Position numbers and translations under genes: made by a program. Below, piece after piece: positions 9,845-20,931 of a stretch of 64,000 nucleotides of DNA. How positions within the stretch are numbered: position 1 is the stretch's first letter; each line of letters starts with the position of its first letter. Location of the stretch: NCBI RefSeq assembly GCF_003324165.1, contig NW_025407884.1, positions 43,051 through 107,050 on the forward strand. The letters are read 5' to 3'. Below the pieces are notes generated by a model. The model made no database searches, was not told the DNA's origin, and saw only the letters and a list, made by a program, of their open reading frames with translations. This stretch comes from Naegleria lovaniensis (Eukaryota > Heterolobosea > Eutetramitea > Acrasida > Naegleriidae).

Positions 9845-12800
9845 ATGCGTAAATTAAGCAACATCTTTAAACGAAGAGAAAGTGATGCAGCACATCAAAA
9901 ATCATCATCCAGCAGGCGCCCGAGTGAGATCATTGTGGCAACTGATGAAGGGAGTAATCATGCCCCACAAGATTTGTCATCCTCATCCACCACAGTTACC
10001 ACAACATCCACCGATGAAGAAACCTATCCAGAAAACTTTGATGAAGAATTTAGACAATTTCTCGAGAAAACCTATGGTAACACCAATCAATCTCAAGCCA
10101 TTGAAAAACTCATGCTACTCCCGAAAAAGAAGAAGCTTGAATTGTTGAAAATGCGAAATAGTTCATCCTCTTCATCATCGGAACAAAATTTACTCTCTCA
10201 ATTGAATGATGTGGTGGAACATATCAAGCAACCCAATTCCATGCAAGGCTTGACAAAATCATTGCAACATTTGAAAGTCATGGTTGCTACTCATGCCGAA
10301 ATTGAGGAAGGCTTCATTCAGAGAGAGGGTCTAGAAATTCTCATGAAAATCTATGGACAAACTCGTTTACCGTTTGATCCAAGCAGTAAGAATTCTTTGC
10401 ACACGATCGATCATGCCATGTTGCAATTTGATATCATTGTTCTACTCATTCTTAATATTACTCAATTATGTAAGAATAATGAGGGTCTTGAACGATTTGT
10501 TCATTATCCGAATAGTATTTTGGAAATTACGATGGGTTTACATGTCGAGAGTGAGGAAGCTCGAAATTCCATTTACTTTTTGCTCTCGAGTTTGTGTTTG
10601 TATAGGGAGGGTCAATACTTTCAAAACATTATGGAATGTGTTCAAATATTTTCAGAGGTAGCTCGTGAGGAGAGATTTTTCACTTTGGTTCATCATTTGA
10701 GAAGTTCCTCAAGCTTTAAAACCAAATATATCATTTTGGCTTTCATTAATATTTTGATGAGACAAAGTCCAGGTAAGTGTGTGTCAAGTTGTTACTATCA
10801 ACTCGCTTGAAAATTCATGGTTGGAAACTTGTAAAATTCAATACTTTCAACTAGTTCAAGAACGAAGAAATGTGAAACAGCAATTCGTGAGTGTAGGAAT
10901 ATTGAGCGAGGTGAGAAATATTGAGAAGGATTTCCAGTCATTCACAGCGCTAGATTCGAAAATTCTCGATGACAGTTACAAGTTGAAAAATCAAGTGGAA
11001 ATATTCAACGCCATCATGGAAGGAGATTTTGAAGAGGATGATATTTTCGATGAGTTGAGATGCGTGATAGAGAGCTTGGAGAATGACTCTACTACTAGTC
11101 GTTCCAGTGGAATTTCTGATGATTTGAGAATAATTGTGGAGAGTATGATTGGAAAGTGTAAAGAGTAAGTGGTTGTTTTTGTAATGCCATGGAGTTTGTT
11201 CAATTGCTTGGTCCATAATGACATGCTGCATCATTCCAATATTTGTCACACAGAGAAAATACGGAATGGATTCGTGAGTGTAAATCCATTGTGAAAGGAG
11301 AGACCTCATTGAGGATATTAATTGATCGAGCCACCATTTTGCAGCAACAATTGGATAGTCAGAGCAAGGAAGTGTCCTCATTGAAAGAGAAACTCAAACA
11401 ATTAGCAGCTCAGCAAAAGCCATGCATTACGACTGCCGAAAAATCAGTCAATACCACATTGGATGTGACATCTTTGCAGCCAACCACAATGACGATGAAT
11501 CCTCAAAAAGTAGAGGTATCTCAAACAATTCCTCCACCACCCCCATCACCTCCTTCATCCTTGTCTGTATCAAGTGGAGGGAATGCTTCAATTCCACCGC
11601 CACCACCACCTTCAACAAGCTCTTCGCATATGAGCAACTTTTCATCGATTCCACCTCCACCACCACCTCCTGTTTCATGTGCTTTGTCATTCTCAACAAC
11701 CATTCCTCCACCGCCACCTCCAATCATTAGCACTTGTGGAAATGATTCTTCATTGATTCCACCACCTCCCTTAGTAAATATTCCACCGCCACCTCTTTCT
11801 GTAAAGATAACATCAGCAACTACAAGTAATGTACCACCTCCACCGTTGACCGTTGGATCAGTGCCACCACCACCATTACCTTCCATTGGAGTCATGCCAC
11901 CACCACCACCAACTAGTCTGAACAGCCCTCCATTTGTTTCACAAATGACTCCTCCTACTGTAAAAATCTTGCCAGAACTGCCTTTGAAAAGAGCAGCCGT
12001 ACCAACCAAGGACCTTCGTCTCTCCAAATTGGAAGATGCCAAGCTGCAGAAATCATTGTGGGTGAAAAATAACCTCCATGCCAAATTGTTTGAAATAGAG
12101 CTACCTGAAAAAGAGTTGGAAGAAATGTTTTCGAATCAGTCCAAGCCGGTCACACTTGTATCTTCATCAAGTAATGATTTGTTGAGCAAAAAGAAAGAGG
12201 AAACTATTAGCATTCTGGAAGGACCTCGCCTTCAAAATGTATCCATATTCATCAAATATTTGAAAATTCCTGCTTCAGAATTGGTATGCAAGTTGTTGGA
12301 AGTGTCCAGTGATTTTTCAGAGGAAATGTTGTCCAAATTACTGACCAATGCACCGACCGAGGATGAAATTCAGCGACTCAAGGACTATGAAGGCGACGAT
12401 AATTCCTTAAATGCAGCTGATAGATATTTGAGAGAGCTCATTAAGGTGCCACGTCTTCAAAGTAGATTACAGTGCTGGATTTTCAAGCTGAAATTTCCTG
12501 AAACAAAGGCCTCTGTCTCTCCTGACATGAGTCTCATCCATTCGACATGCCAAATAATTATGAAATCACAACAAATCCAAGATATCTTTGTCTTGATATT
12601 AGCAGTGAATAACTATTTGAGCAAGAAGGCCATGCATGGATTCAAGATTGCCTCTCTGTCCAAGCTTAAAGAAACTCGAGGAAACGAGAAGAATGTGACT
12701 GCTCTGGATATGGTTGCCAAAATGGTACTAGACAAGCATCCAGAAATTCTCGCCGTAAAAGATGAAATGCAAAGGATTGAGTCTGCTTCTCGTGTAGACA

Positions 12801-13498
12801 TGTCTAGCCTCTCTGAAAAAATTGAAACCTTGGAAAAGAGCATTAACAAATTATCACAAGAGATTGCTAAAGTCTCAAGCGACGAGAATACACCCAAGGA
12901 GGATCGATTCAAAGACGTGTTTGAACCATTCTATGAAGAAGCAAGAGGTGAATTTGTGAAAATTAAGGAAAGTTACTTTTCAATGGGACAAACGCTTCAA
13001 GAACTCGCCGAGTACCTTGGAGAAGATCCTTCCAGCGTGAAAAAGAACCCTTCTGAAGTAATTCTTCAATTTTCAAGTTTCTTTAAAGATCTTTTCAAAT
13101 CAATGGAGAATATCAAAAAGGAGCAAGAAAAGAAAAAGAAATTGGAACAAAGTAACAGCAAGAAATCAATCGCTACGAGTGGCAGCAGTAGTGGATCAAT
13201 TTCAGACAGCTTGGCTCAAATGAATGTACAAAGTCGGGAAACACAAATGGAGTCTCCAATTAGTAGTGTCATCATCGGAAGTGACAATAGCGTCTTACCC
13301 GTTGTGAATTCACTCAAAGCGTCTCACAATAGAGAGCGAACAAAATCAATTTTAAGCTCCATAGAGAAATCGATTTATGAAGGACAGGGTGTACTGTCAC
13401 CTGGAAAGAAGAAACGAGTCTATGGAGGAAATACACCAAATTCCATCATGTTGGTCGGAGAATTGAATAGTGCATTGGGTTCAAGAAAGAAGGAATAA
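9845..13498 (+). CDS. Diaphanous-type formin (GBD/FH3-FH1-FH2), three exons
   Basis: Exons 9845-10772, 10855-11164 and 11254-13498; introns of 82 and 89 nt with GTAAGT donors and CTAG/ACAG acceptors; 1160 aa. Residues about 50-400 form an armadillo-like GTPase-binding/FH3 region (LTKSLQHLKVMVATH; ILMRQSPVQERRN across the first join), followed by a coiled coil (about 435-465). FH1 (about 505-650) holds around ten runs of four to seven prolines, the sites that load profilin-actin. FH2 (about 660-1045) includes LQKSLWVKNNL, ILEGPRLQNVSIFIKYL and ALDMVAKMVLDKHPE. The tail is basic. Formins nucleate and elongate unbranched actin filaments under Rho-GTPase control, which suits an amoeboid cell. The Gly-rich reading frame on the opposite strand is only the shadow of FH1. 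Confidence 0.92.
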
Positions 13499-13744
13499 AT
13501 CATGGCATACTGTGTGAAAATTCAATACAGTTGTGTGAAGTCAATAAATTAAGTAATTTTACATGATGATTGGTTTCTTTTTCTTAAAAGTAGAAGGTGT
13601 GATTTTCGCAGAGGATTGTTCCCATTTTTTATGCTTGTTGTTAATCTTCTTCTATCAACTTGAGCTTGTTGCAGAACGCATTTACAATCCAATTCACATG
13701 ATTTACAATTCCATTAAGAATCTTGTATTTTTGAACTTTAAAAA

Positions 13745-16700
13745 ATGTCCAACAATGATGAAACAAAACCTGTTGATGAAGATGTAAATTTATCGGAAAA
13801 CTTTATAACTGCTCACGAAGATGTTTTTGTAAATAATAATCATAGCCATGAAAAAGTGAATCTTGCAACTGTACAAGACCAAACACAACCATCAGCATCG
13901 GGTATTGAAGAAGAAATTAATTTTGATGAGAATGAAACTATTCATGCACGTTCATCATCACCGACACTTTCCGATGACGATGCTAGTAGTAGTATCGTTG
14001 TTGATGATAGTGGAGACATAAATTTAGACGAAGAAGTTTCTATCATTGACGATGATGAATTACCAAATAACAATCATATTCAAAATAATTCTGCAAAATC
14101 CAGTAATGCTCAACAACATGGAATAACGCATCCGATCAAAACAGAAACACAAGAAGATGTAGATTTAAACGAAGAGGCTACTAGTCCGCTGCATTCAAAC
14201 ACCATGATCAGTGTAAGCCACATGGACCAACATAATTTTGTTGCAGCAACTCTTGACGACGAAGAAGTAGACTTGGGAGAAGTGGAAGAAATGATAGAAA
14301 CAATCGCTCCTTCTCCGTTATTGGATACGACTTTTTCACCTCGATCCGATCGGGAAACAAGAATAACAAATGCTCAACAACAACAACACGGCAGCAGCTT
14401 AACACAACAACCATCACAAACCTTTTCCGAAAGCATCATGCTCGATGAAGATATTAATTTTGACGAGCCAATCACAATAGAGGATGAAGAGGAAATCAAT
14501 TTCGATTCTGAATATTCTGAGAACGCTTCACAACAACTCAAAGCGACAATCAGAGTTAAAGAGGAAATGGTGGATGAGGATGTAGATTTAAACGAATCGC
14601 AAGCTGAATCATCGACATCTCTCGTAGAAAATACCAAAAATGAAACCGAAGCAAAATTAAGATCAACTCCATCCTTGGATTTTCAATCGGATTTGCAACG
14701 CGAGATGGAAGAGGAAATTGACCTAAATGATGATGAATCTTTATTGGATTCAATACCTCCTTCACCTCATCGAACTGATTCAACTACTGCACAGCAGCAA
14801 GATGCTGACACAACACTTAATGAAGACATTGGTTTAGATGAGCCTACATCAAACTCACTTCCCATTTTGTCAACGATGAACGAAACGATAAGCGTTGACA
14901 AGAATCAGCAGCAGCAGCAACAAGAACAACCTCCATCCATTCCTTCACACCCACAATTAATTCCTGAAGAACAAGACCGATTGCCTCCTTCAACTTCTTC
15001 TTCACAGGATGAAGAGTTCTTCCAAACCCTCAACGCAGCTCCATTACACACTCCTTCAACAACTACTCACGAGATTACCATTGCTCCAACCTTACCTCCA
15101 TCTAACGATCAAGAAACTCCACTTGTAAACATCATACTACCTCCTCATCAAGATGCTCATGTCACGCAAGAGCCATCCAAAACCATTGACATTATCTCAA
15201 TATCCTCTGACGATACAAGCACTGAAGGTTTTGATCATTCTGACGAGAGTCATGAAGAAGACGAAGAAGATGACTTGGATGAAGGTGATATCATGTCTGA
15301 CGACGACGAAAACTATCATCCCACTATCAGCATACGACGACTGGCAACCATGATGAAGCGAATATGCTCTGATTTGTGCACGGGAAGTTTTTCGAGTGGA
15401 GGGCAATTGTTTTGTCGAGTTGGATTGCCAGGATTGCAAATTCCCATACTGACACCAAGCAGTGACCCAATATCCTCGTCATTACGGAATCAACCACACC
15501 CAATGGCATCGCAAGAAACAGAGTCGTACACCAATGATCATCCAACCTTATTTAAACATGTTTCATTACCAATCGCTACTAAGGAACAAGCAGATGAGCT
15601 CATTAAGTTGAGCTTATCCGCTCGAGCTTTGCCACCGCTCAGAACACAAGACCAGAAGAAGATTTGGTACATTACTCCGAATCTATTCAAACTGACGAAT
15701 CCACACTGGGACAAAATGATTGCAGATGTGGTCGATGATTCTGCTCGACGTGGATTAGGTGTGAGTTCAAAAAAGAAAATCTCACACGAACTGGAATACT
15801 TGGTACTGTACCAAGATGGAAGTGTTGATTTTCACAGAGGAAAGAAACAATCCACTCGTGAACAAGTTAAAGAGGAAAATCCAGCATTTGCAAAACTCAT
15901 CGTTCAATTACCGTCAGTGTATAGTGGTGGAGCAGTAATCGTTCGATATCACGAAAAGGAGGTCCAATACGATTTCTCAGACTCTTCAAGTTATTTACCT
16001 TCGTATATATCACTGTATGATGAGTGTGATCGAGAAGAATGCTCAATTCAAAGCGGCTATCGTTTGTGTCTCGTCTACAAGATTATTTTCACAGGGGGAG
16101 AAGGACGAATACCCAAATTCGACCATGGCTCACAAATCAGCCACGATTTAAAAAGACTTGTGGATGAATGGTCAGAGCAGGAGCCACCCATGGCCGTTTT
16201 CCCACTCGCAAATGTCTATCCTCAATCATCCTTTAATTTCGAGTCTCTCAAAGATGACGATGCACTAATTTTCAATTTTTTCAATAACTTCAATGCCAAT
16301 CATCCACAGTTGCACTTATTCCTTGCAGTATTCGAGAAGAAAGCAGTAGTATCACGTTCAACAAGGAGCGATGAGACACAAAACATTTCATATCGAGCAT
16401 TTTCGCTGTTAGGACCCAATAATGATACTCGATTTCAAAAATTTAGCTTAAATTTAGATGTCTCAAGTATTTTTCCCTACGATGCTGTGACAGACATGCC
16501 ATTCACTGAGAGGAATCAACTCGGTAGTGGTCCCGTAGAATTGAAATGCCGCTGTACTTGCTTAATCATCATTCCTAAAAAGATTGACTACATGTTTTGG
16601 GCATATACGGATCCTACAAGTTGTTATCAGGGATTTTTGAGCCTCTACAATCAATATCGAAGCGACCCGACACGAAGAGATGCCTGCATTCGACTTGCTC

Positions 16701-18277
16701 TTTCACAAAAAGATTCAGCCATGTTCAAAAGTAATATTAGTGAACTCGTACCCATTCTCATTGACTTGAAAGACACCAATTTGCTGAAATTGTTCATTAC
16801 CAGTGCTGCAGCCAACATTAGTCTCAATACATGGAATGTCATCTTGTCACAATTTTCGATTGATGATTTGAAGCAAGAGTTTTTAACGAGTGTGGTTCGA
16901 TCGACCTGTGCCAACGCAAATAATCTTTGCCAAAGATTGCAAGCATCCATAGAAATGGTACAAAAATTTAATAATTCACAACTCTCTCAAGAATTTATTA
17001 CCAAGATCATTGAGTCTCTCAGTATCAATACCTCATCTCAGTACATGTCACTTAAAGCCATTGGAATACTGCTGAATACGCTAAACTCGTTGGAACTACC
17101 AATTACTCCTGCATTCAAAAAGTTGTTGGTAAAACGGACGGACATTTATACATTCTCGGATAAACCCACGGGAATTATTACATCCATATTCAGGACATGT
17201 CTGCAACAAAACGAGAGACCAATTTGTGATACTATTTTCAACAACATGATCCAGTCTGTGACTCCTCTAGCTCTAGAAGCTTCACTGGACACTTTCGTTA
17301 CAATAATTCACATGATTGGTTTGGAATCCTCAATTTCACGAGTGCAGAACGTTTTAAGAAGTGTCAACTCCATTACACTATATTTGAACATGATGAGAAA
17401 GCTACAAACAAATTTCTTAGAAAACAACTCTGAATATCATAAGGAGGCATCTTTTATTTTCAAGGAATGCAAACACCACGTTATTAATTCTTTTTATACA
17501 ATGCAAACTCTTGATATCACCTTGTGCCAGCAAGTTCTTGTATTTTTTTGGACAAACAAATTGTTGGATGACATTACTGGAATTACTTCAACTATTATTG
17601 TCAAAGCTGGAACCGATTATGAAGTATTGCTCACGCTCATTCGATATATTGAACAAAAGTTTGGACAAGCAGCATTTCAACACATTGCATTCAATTCGAT
17701 CCTTTTAAATTGCTCCAATATTGTCAAAGTGCACTTGTCTCAAGCATCAGCAAGCAGTGGACAAGATTGGTCTTTCAATGTTGACATGTCATGCCATTGT
17801 GCGTATTGTCAACCTGCACAATTGTTTTTAAAGGACAAGACGCAACGACAAATCGAGCTCAGACACGCTGAAAAATACAGAAATCACATCTCAGAACAAG
17901 TGAAGCAAGCTGTGGCCGACAATGCCAAATATTTGAAATTTGAGACCATCAAGACAGGCTCTCCCTATGGTTTGCTAATTAAGAAAATTGCAACACCCAA
18001 TGATAGTCAGAAACGCAAAGTTAAACGAATTCAAGACATTGACAATTATTTGACACGACTGATTGCCTCTGTCAATAATGCTAGCTCGTCCTCATCTCAA
18101 GTTCCAGGATATATTGTTGCATCCAATTCGCCCACAGCTAGCATGTCATCAAGCCAAAGCAATACATCCATTTCCTCCTCAGCCTCTACCTCGTCGTCAT
18201 CAGGCGTGAAACGAATCATCAGTCATTCATCCTCTTCTTCATTGAATCCACCCAATAAGAAATCAAAGGAGCGATAA
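13745..18277 (+). CDS. 1510-aa protein: acidic DINLDE-type repeats plus degenerate 2OG-Fe(II) oxygenase-like domain
   Basis: A single exon starting at an ATG after TTTAAAAA. Residues about 11-367 carry roughly ten copies of a short motif, [DE][DE][IV][DN][LF][DN]E (e.g. DINLDEE, DVDLNEE, EINFDEN), spaced by low-complexity sequence; residues 490-520 are strongly acidic. Residues about 600-780 resemble the prolyl-4-hydroxylase-like 2OG-Fe(II) oxygenase domain of large fungal and protist proteins: LVLYQDGSVDFHRG, LIVQLPSVYSGGAVIV and SGYRLCLVYKI. The expected iron ligands are largely missing. The HxD triad reads His697-Arg-Gly699, and the distal His position is Arg763; Arg773 of SGYR, the usual 2OG-binding Arg, is kept. 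The helical C-terminal half ends in a Ser-rich basic tail. Probably a non-catalytic scaffold; function unknown. Confidence 0.75.
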   Translation: MSNNDETKPVDEDVNLSENFITAHEDVFVNNNHSHEKVNLATVQDQTQPSASGIEEEINFDENETIHARSSSPTLSDDDASSSIVVDDSGDINLDEEVSIIDDDELPNNNHIQNNSAKSSNAQQHGITHPIKTETQEDVDLNEEATSPLHSNTMISVSHMDQHNFVAATLDDEEVDLGEVEEMIETIAPSPLLDTTFSPRSDRETRITNAQQQQHGSSLTQQPSQTFSESIMLDEDINFDEPITIEDEEEINFDSEYSENASQQLKATIRVKEEMVDEDVDLNESQAESSTSLVENTKNETEAKLRSTPSLDFQSDLQREMEEEIDLNDDESLLDSIPPSPHRTDSTTAQQQDADTTLNEDIGLDEPTSNSLPILSTMNETISVDKNQQQQQQEQPPSIPSHPQLIPEEQDRLPPSTSSSQDEEFFQTLNAAPLHTPSTTTHEITIAPTLPPSNDQETPLVNIILPPHQDAHVTQEPSKTIDIISISSDDTSTEGFDHSDESHEEDEEDDLDEGDIMSDDDENYHPTISIRRLATMMKRICSDLCTGSFSSGGQLFCRVGLPGLQIPILTPSSDPISSSLRNQPHPMASQETESYTNDHPTLFKHVSLPIATKEQADELIKLSLSARALPPLRTQDQKKIWYITPNLFKLTNPHWDKMIADVVDDSARRGLGVSSKKKISHELEYLVLYQDGSVDFHRGKKQSTREQVKEENPAFAKLIVQLPSVYSGGAVIVRYHEKEVQYDFSDSSSYLPSYISLYDECDREECSIQSGYRLCLVYKIIFTGGEGRIPKFDHGSQISHDLKRLVDEWSEQEPPMAVFPLANVYPQSSFNFESLKDDDALIFNFFNNFNANHPQLHLFLAVFEKKAVVSRSTRSDETQNISYRAFSLLGPNNDTRFQKFSLNLDVSSIFPYDAVTDMPFTERNQLGSGPVELKCRCTCLIIIPKKIDYMFWAYTDPTSCYQGFLSLYNQYRSDPTRRDACIRLALSQKDSAMFKSNISELVPILIDLKDTNLLKLFITSAAANISLNTWNVILSQFSIDDLKQEFLTSVVRSTCANANNLCQRLQASIEMVQKFNNSQLSQEFITKIIESLSINTSSQYMSLKAIGILLNTLNSLELPITPAFKKLLVKRTDIYTFSDKPTGIITSIFRTCLQQNERPICDTIFNNMIQSVTPLALEASLDTFVTIIHMIGLESSISRVQNVLRSVNSITLYLNMMRKLQTNFLENNSEYHKEASFIFKECKHHVINSFYTMQTLDITLCQQVLVFFWTNKLLDDITGITSTIIVKAGTDYEVLLTLIRYIEQKFGQAAFQHIAFNSILLNCSNIVKVHLSQASASSGQDWSFNVDMSCHCAYCQPAQLFLKDKTQRQIELRHAEKYRNHISEQVKQAVADNAKYLKFETIKTGSPYGLLIKKIATPNDSQKRKVKRIQDIDNYLTRLIASVNNASSSSSQVPGYIVASNSPTASMSSSQSNTSISSSASTSSSSGVKRIISHSSSSSLNPPNKKSKER

Positions 18278-18575
18278 TATGTGTGTGTGAATTTAAATTT
18301 GAATTTTTATTTCTGACTCGATTCACTCATGACATCTTTTTTTCAATAAAGATATTGTAAAGCAATAAGGTTTGATATCGTCACACTCTCTTTAAGGATT
18401 CCTCAATATTGAGAGAGTATTTCATGAGTAGTGCTCAAACCCTCAAATGCACGTACGCACAGTTTCCTTTTGCTTGTCCTTCCGACGGGAATTTTCTTTG
18501 AATTTTCCCTCAACTCTCAAAATAAGAAATTCACTCCGAATTCCGACCTCACCAAGCTTCACACAACAAAAAAAA

Positions 18576-19924
18576 ATGTCCACTTCAAACTTTGATCAAA
18601 CCATTCACTCTCTCGTTTCAAAACTCGTTCCCTCTCAACGTTTCATGATTTATGGATGCTATGGCTACACTGGTGAATTAATTGTCAAACTCGTACGAGA
18701 GTATGGACTTTTAAAAAAAGTTGTACTTGCAGGTCGGAATCGAGAACAATTAGAAGACATGTTAAAACGTCAAAAAATTGAAAAATCTGAAGTCGAATAT
18801 CAAGTATTTTCATTGGATCAAGATTCGGAAGTGATTGATGAACAAGTGAGAAAGGTCGATTTGGTCTTGTTGGTTGCAGGACCTTTTGTTTCAACTTCGA
18901 AGGCAATTGTTGACAGTTGTTTGAGATGTGGAGCTCATTATTTGGATATTACTGGAGAATGTAGGTGTTTTGTGGGGAATATTTTATTTAATTTTTTCGA
19001 ATTTGTCACATTTAATCAATGATTGATTTCACATGTTTAACAATTGACACTTGACAAGTCCCTGTATTCCAAAGCATTCTCGAAAATGAAACTGTCAAAA
19101 AACAAGCCTGTGAAAAAGACATTATTCTCATGCCAGGTGTTGGTTTTGATGTCGTTCCCACTGATTGTCTTGCCAAAACTCTCGAAGAAGCTTTCACTTC
19201 TAAATTTGGTAAAGAAAAAGCCACCAATCCCAATGCTCAACTCGAACTTGCCATCAATACCAGCAATGGCGCACAAACTTCTCGTGGTACCACAAAAAGT
19301 GCTGTCAACATGTTGAGAAGTGGTCAATGGGGATTTCCAGAACGAGTTCAAGGTGTCATTAAACCAGTGCCTCGCGTCGTAAAGGAATTCCCATTTTACA
19401 AAAATGGAAAAGAAGGATTTGAAAATTCTGAAATCAAGCAAGTGACCTGTATGAGTGTTCCTTGGGGAGATATAGCCACGGCATATGTGAGCACTGGAGT
19501 TCCAAATGTGAGAGTTTATTTTTCATCATCCAAGAATGCTGCAACAGTGGCCAAAATTATGAATATTTGGTTGGTCAACTTTTTATTCTTTTTATTCTTC
19601 AATTTACCATTCGTCGTTCCATTGATCTTTAAACTCATTGATTGGCTCATGCCAAAAGGACCTGAAGAAAGTCCTGACTCGAGAATTCAAATTTATGGCG
19701 AATTGACCTTTCAAGATTCTACAAATAAGAATTACAAAGTGTGTGGAAGAGCACAGACTCGAGCTGGTTACTTGTTTACAGCAGATAGTGCCTTATTGAT
19801 TACATTGAAGATTTTAACCAAGACTGGATTGAAGAAACATTCAGGATGTTTGACACCATCGTTGGCGTTTGGAGCTGATTTTTTGAATGAAATTGGTGGA
19901 TGTAAGGTTGAGATTGTTGAGTAA
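18576..19924 (+). CDS. SCCPDH: Saccharopine dehydrogenase-like oxidoreductase (SCCPDH family), two exons
   Basis: Exon 1 is 18576-18960 and exon 2 is 19059-19924. The 98-nt intron has donor GTAGGT and acceptor TTGACAAG, and the phase 1 join rebuilds GAHYLDITGEFPVFQ, the family's conserved segment; 416 aa. The start is the ATG after a run of A's. The N-terminus is a Rossmann fold with the dinucleotide loop GCYGYTGE (about residues 26-33) and LAGRNREQL. PGVGFDVVPTDC follows the join, and a long hydrophobic stretch (about 310-340, IWLVNFLFFLFFNLPFVVPLIF) should be a membrane or lipid-droplet anchor. SCCPDH proteins sit on membranes and lipid droplets; their substrate is not established, so lysine catabolism should not be assumed from the name. 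Confidence 0.88.
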
Positions 19925-20346
19925 CAATTGTTGGCTCCCTGAAATAGTCTACAGAACAATAAAAGTAAATCAATCTTTAAAAGTAGTTGTTTATAAGAGT
20001 GATGAACCCAATATACATGTGATATTGAAGGGAATTGGTGTGAGTGTGTCACCTCGAGGTGTGTGGGTAATGATGGTGGTTGTTGAAGAAAAACAATTTG
20101 AGAAATCGGAAATGGAGAATGTGATCCAATGAAATTGAATTACTACTACTACAATCATGAATACGTAAAATCCAAACATCCAATATTCAAACGAAAGGCT
20201 TGATGATGAAGAAGTAAAATTATAAAATCAAATCCAATCAAAATGATTGCTCCAGTAAATATTAATCCTCATCCATATATCACCTAATAATGATGATATC
20301 AGGATGTTCTTGTTGTAGTAGTAAAATAGTTCCATCATGATGATCA
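19925..20346. other. Intergenic, between convergent SCCPDH-like and COA3-like genes
   Basis: About 420 bases of 3' flank for two convergent genes. The short open frames here lack biased composition. AT-rich with TGATGA runs. I see no RNA gene or mobile element. Confidence 0.4.
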
Positions 20347-20730
20347 TTATTCCTTTTGCTTTAAAGTATCAGGAATTACCACATCCGAGAAATTCTCTTG
20401 TTTCATACTGTAGATGGTATATCCATAAGTACCAACAATCAGCGTTCCCAATACGAGAGCAACAATTCCAGCTCCCCTCTTTCTCTCAAACGAAGCAGCC
20501 TCAAACGGAATGTTTCCAATTCCTCTAAAGATGGAGGATGGACTCACCTTCTTGAATCCGGAGCTGGTTTTGTTGGCATTGGGTAAATTATATTTTGGAT
20601 TGGATGATGGAGCATTACCCGATGATGTTGATGATGCAGGAGTATGTTGCAACTTTTCAAAGGTTGGAGTGGGTGGTGTGATTTGCTTGTTTAAATTCTT
20701 GTATTGGTCGTGAGAGAAGTTTGATGGCAT
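20347..20730 (-). CDS. COA3: COA3-like cytochrome c oxidase assembly factor
   Basis: A single exon of 127 aa; the ATG at 20730 follows a run of A's on the coding strand. The first 75 residues are polar and Pro/Ser-rich. The end holds the COA3 (CCDC56-type) signature: a basic FERKRG just before one membrane span (about residues 85-103, GIVALVLGTLIVGTYGYTIY), then SMKQENFSDV. This order of basic charge, short TM with a YxYT(I/F)Y end and QExFxD is the hallmark of the family. COA3 is an inner mitochondrial membrane protein that stabilises newly made COX1 and couples its translation to assembly. The N-terminal extension is longer than in animals. The call rests on this short motif, so a different small single-span mitochondrial protein remains possible. 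Confidence 0.65.
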   Translation of the reverse strand: MPSNFSHDQYKNLNKQITPPTPTFEKLQHTPASSTSSGNAPSSNPKYNLPNANKTSSGFKKVSPSSIFRGIGNIPFEAASFERKRGAGIVALVLGTLIVGTYGYTIYSMKQENFSDVVIPDTLKQKE

Positions 20731-20931
20731 TTTTGTGTTTTTTTTTTGGAAATTGTTTTGACTTTAGTCGTTTGTTTTGTTCATGAGTTTTTCTCAGAAA
20801 ATTTAATAAAGAAAAGAATTAAGGAACCTCGCTTATGAAATAAATGTAAGGGAAAGGTTCGGTTCTAAAGGTTTTTTGAAAATGAAAAGAAATACTTTAA
20901 TTCTAATCTTGAAATCATTCGTTGAAAAAAA

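Noticed and set aside
11521-12084. 187-codon Gly-rich reverse-strand open frame
   Set aside because: It is the antisense shadow of the formin FH1 proline runs (CCA/CCT codons read backwards as Gly/Val).
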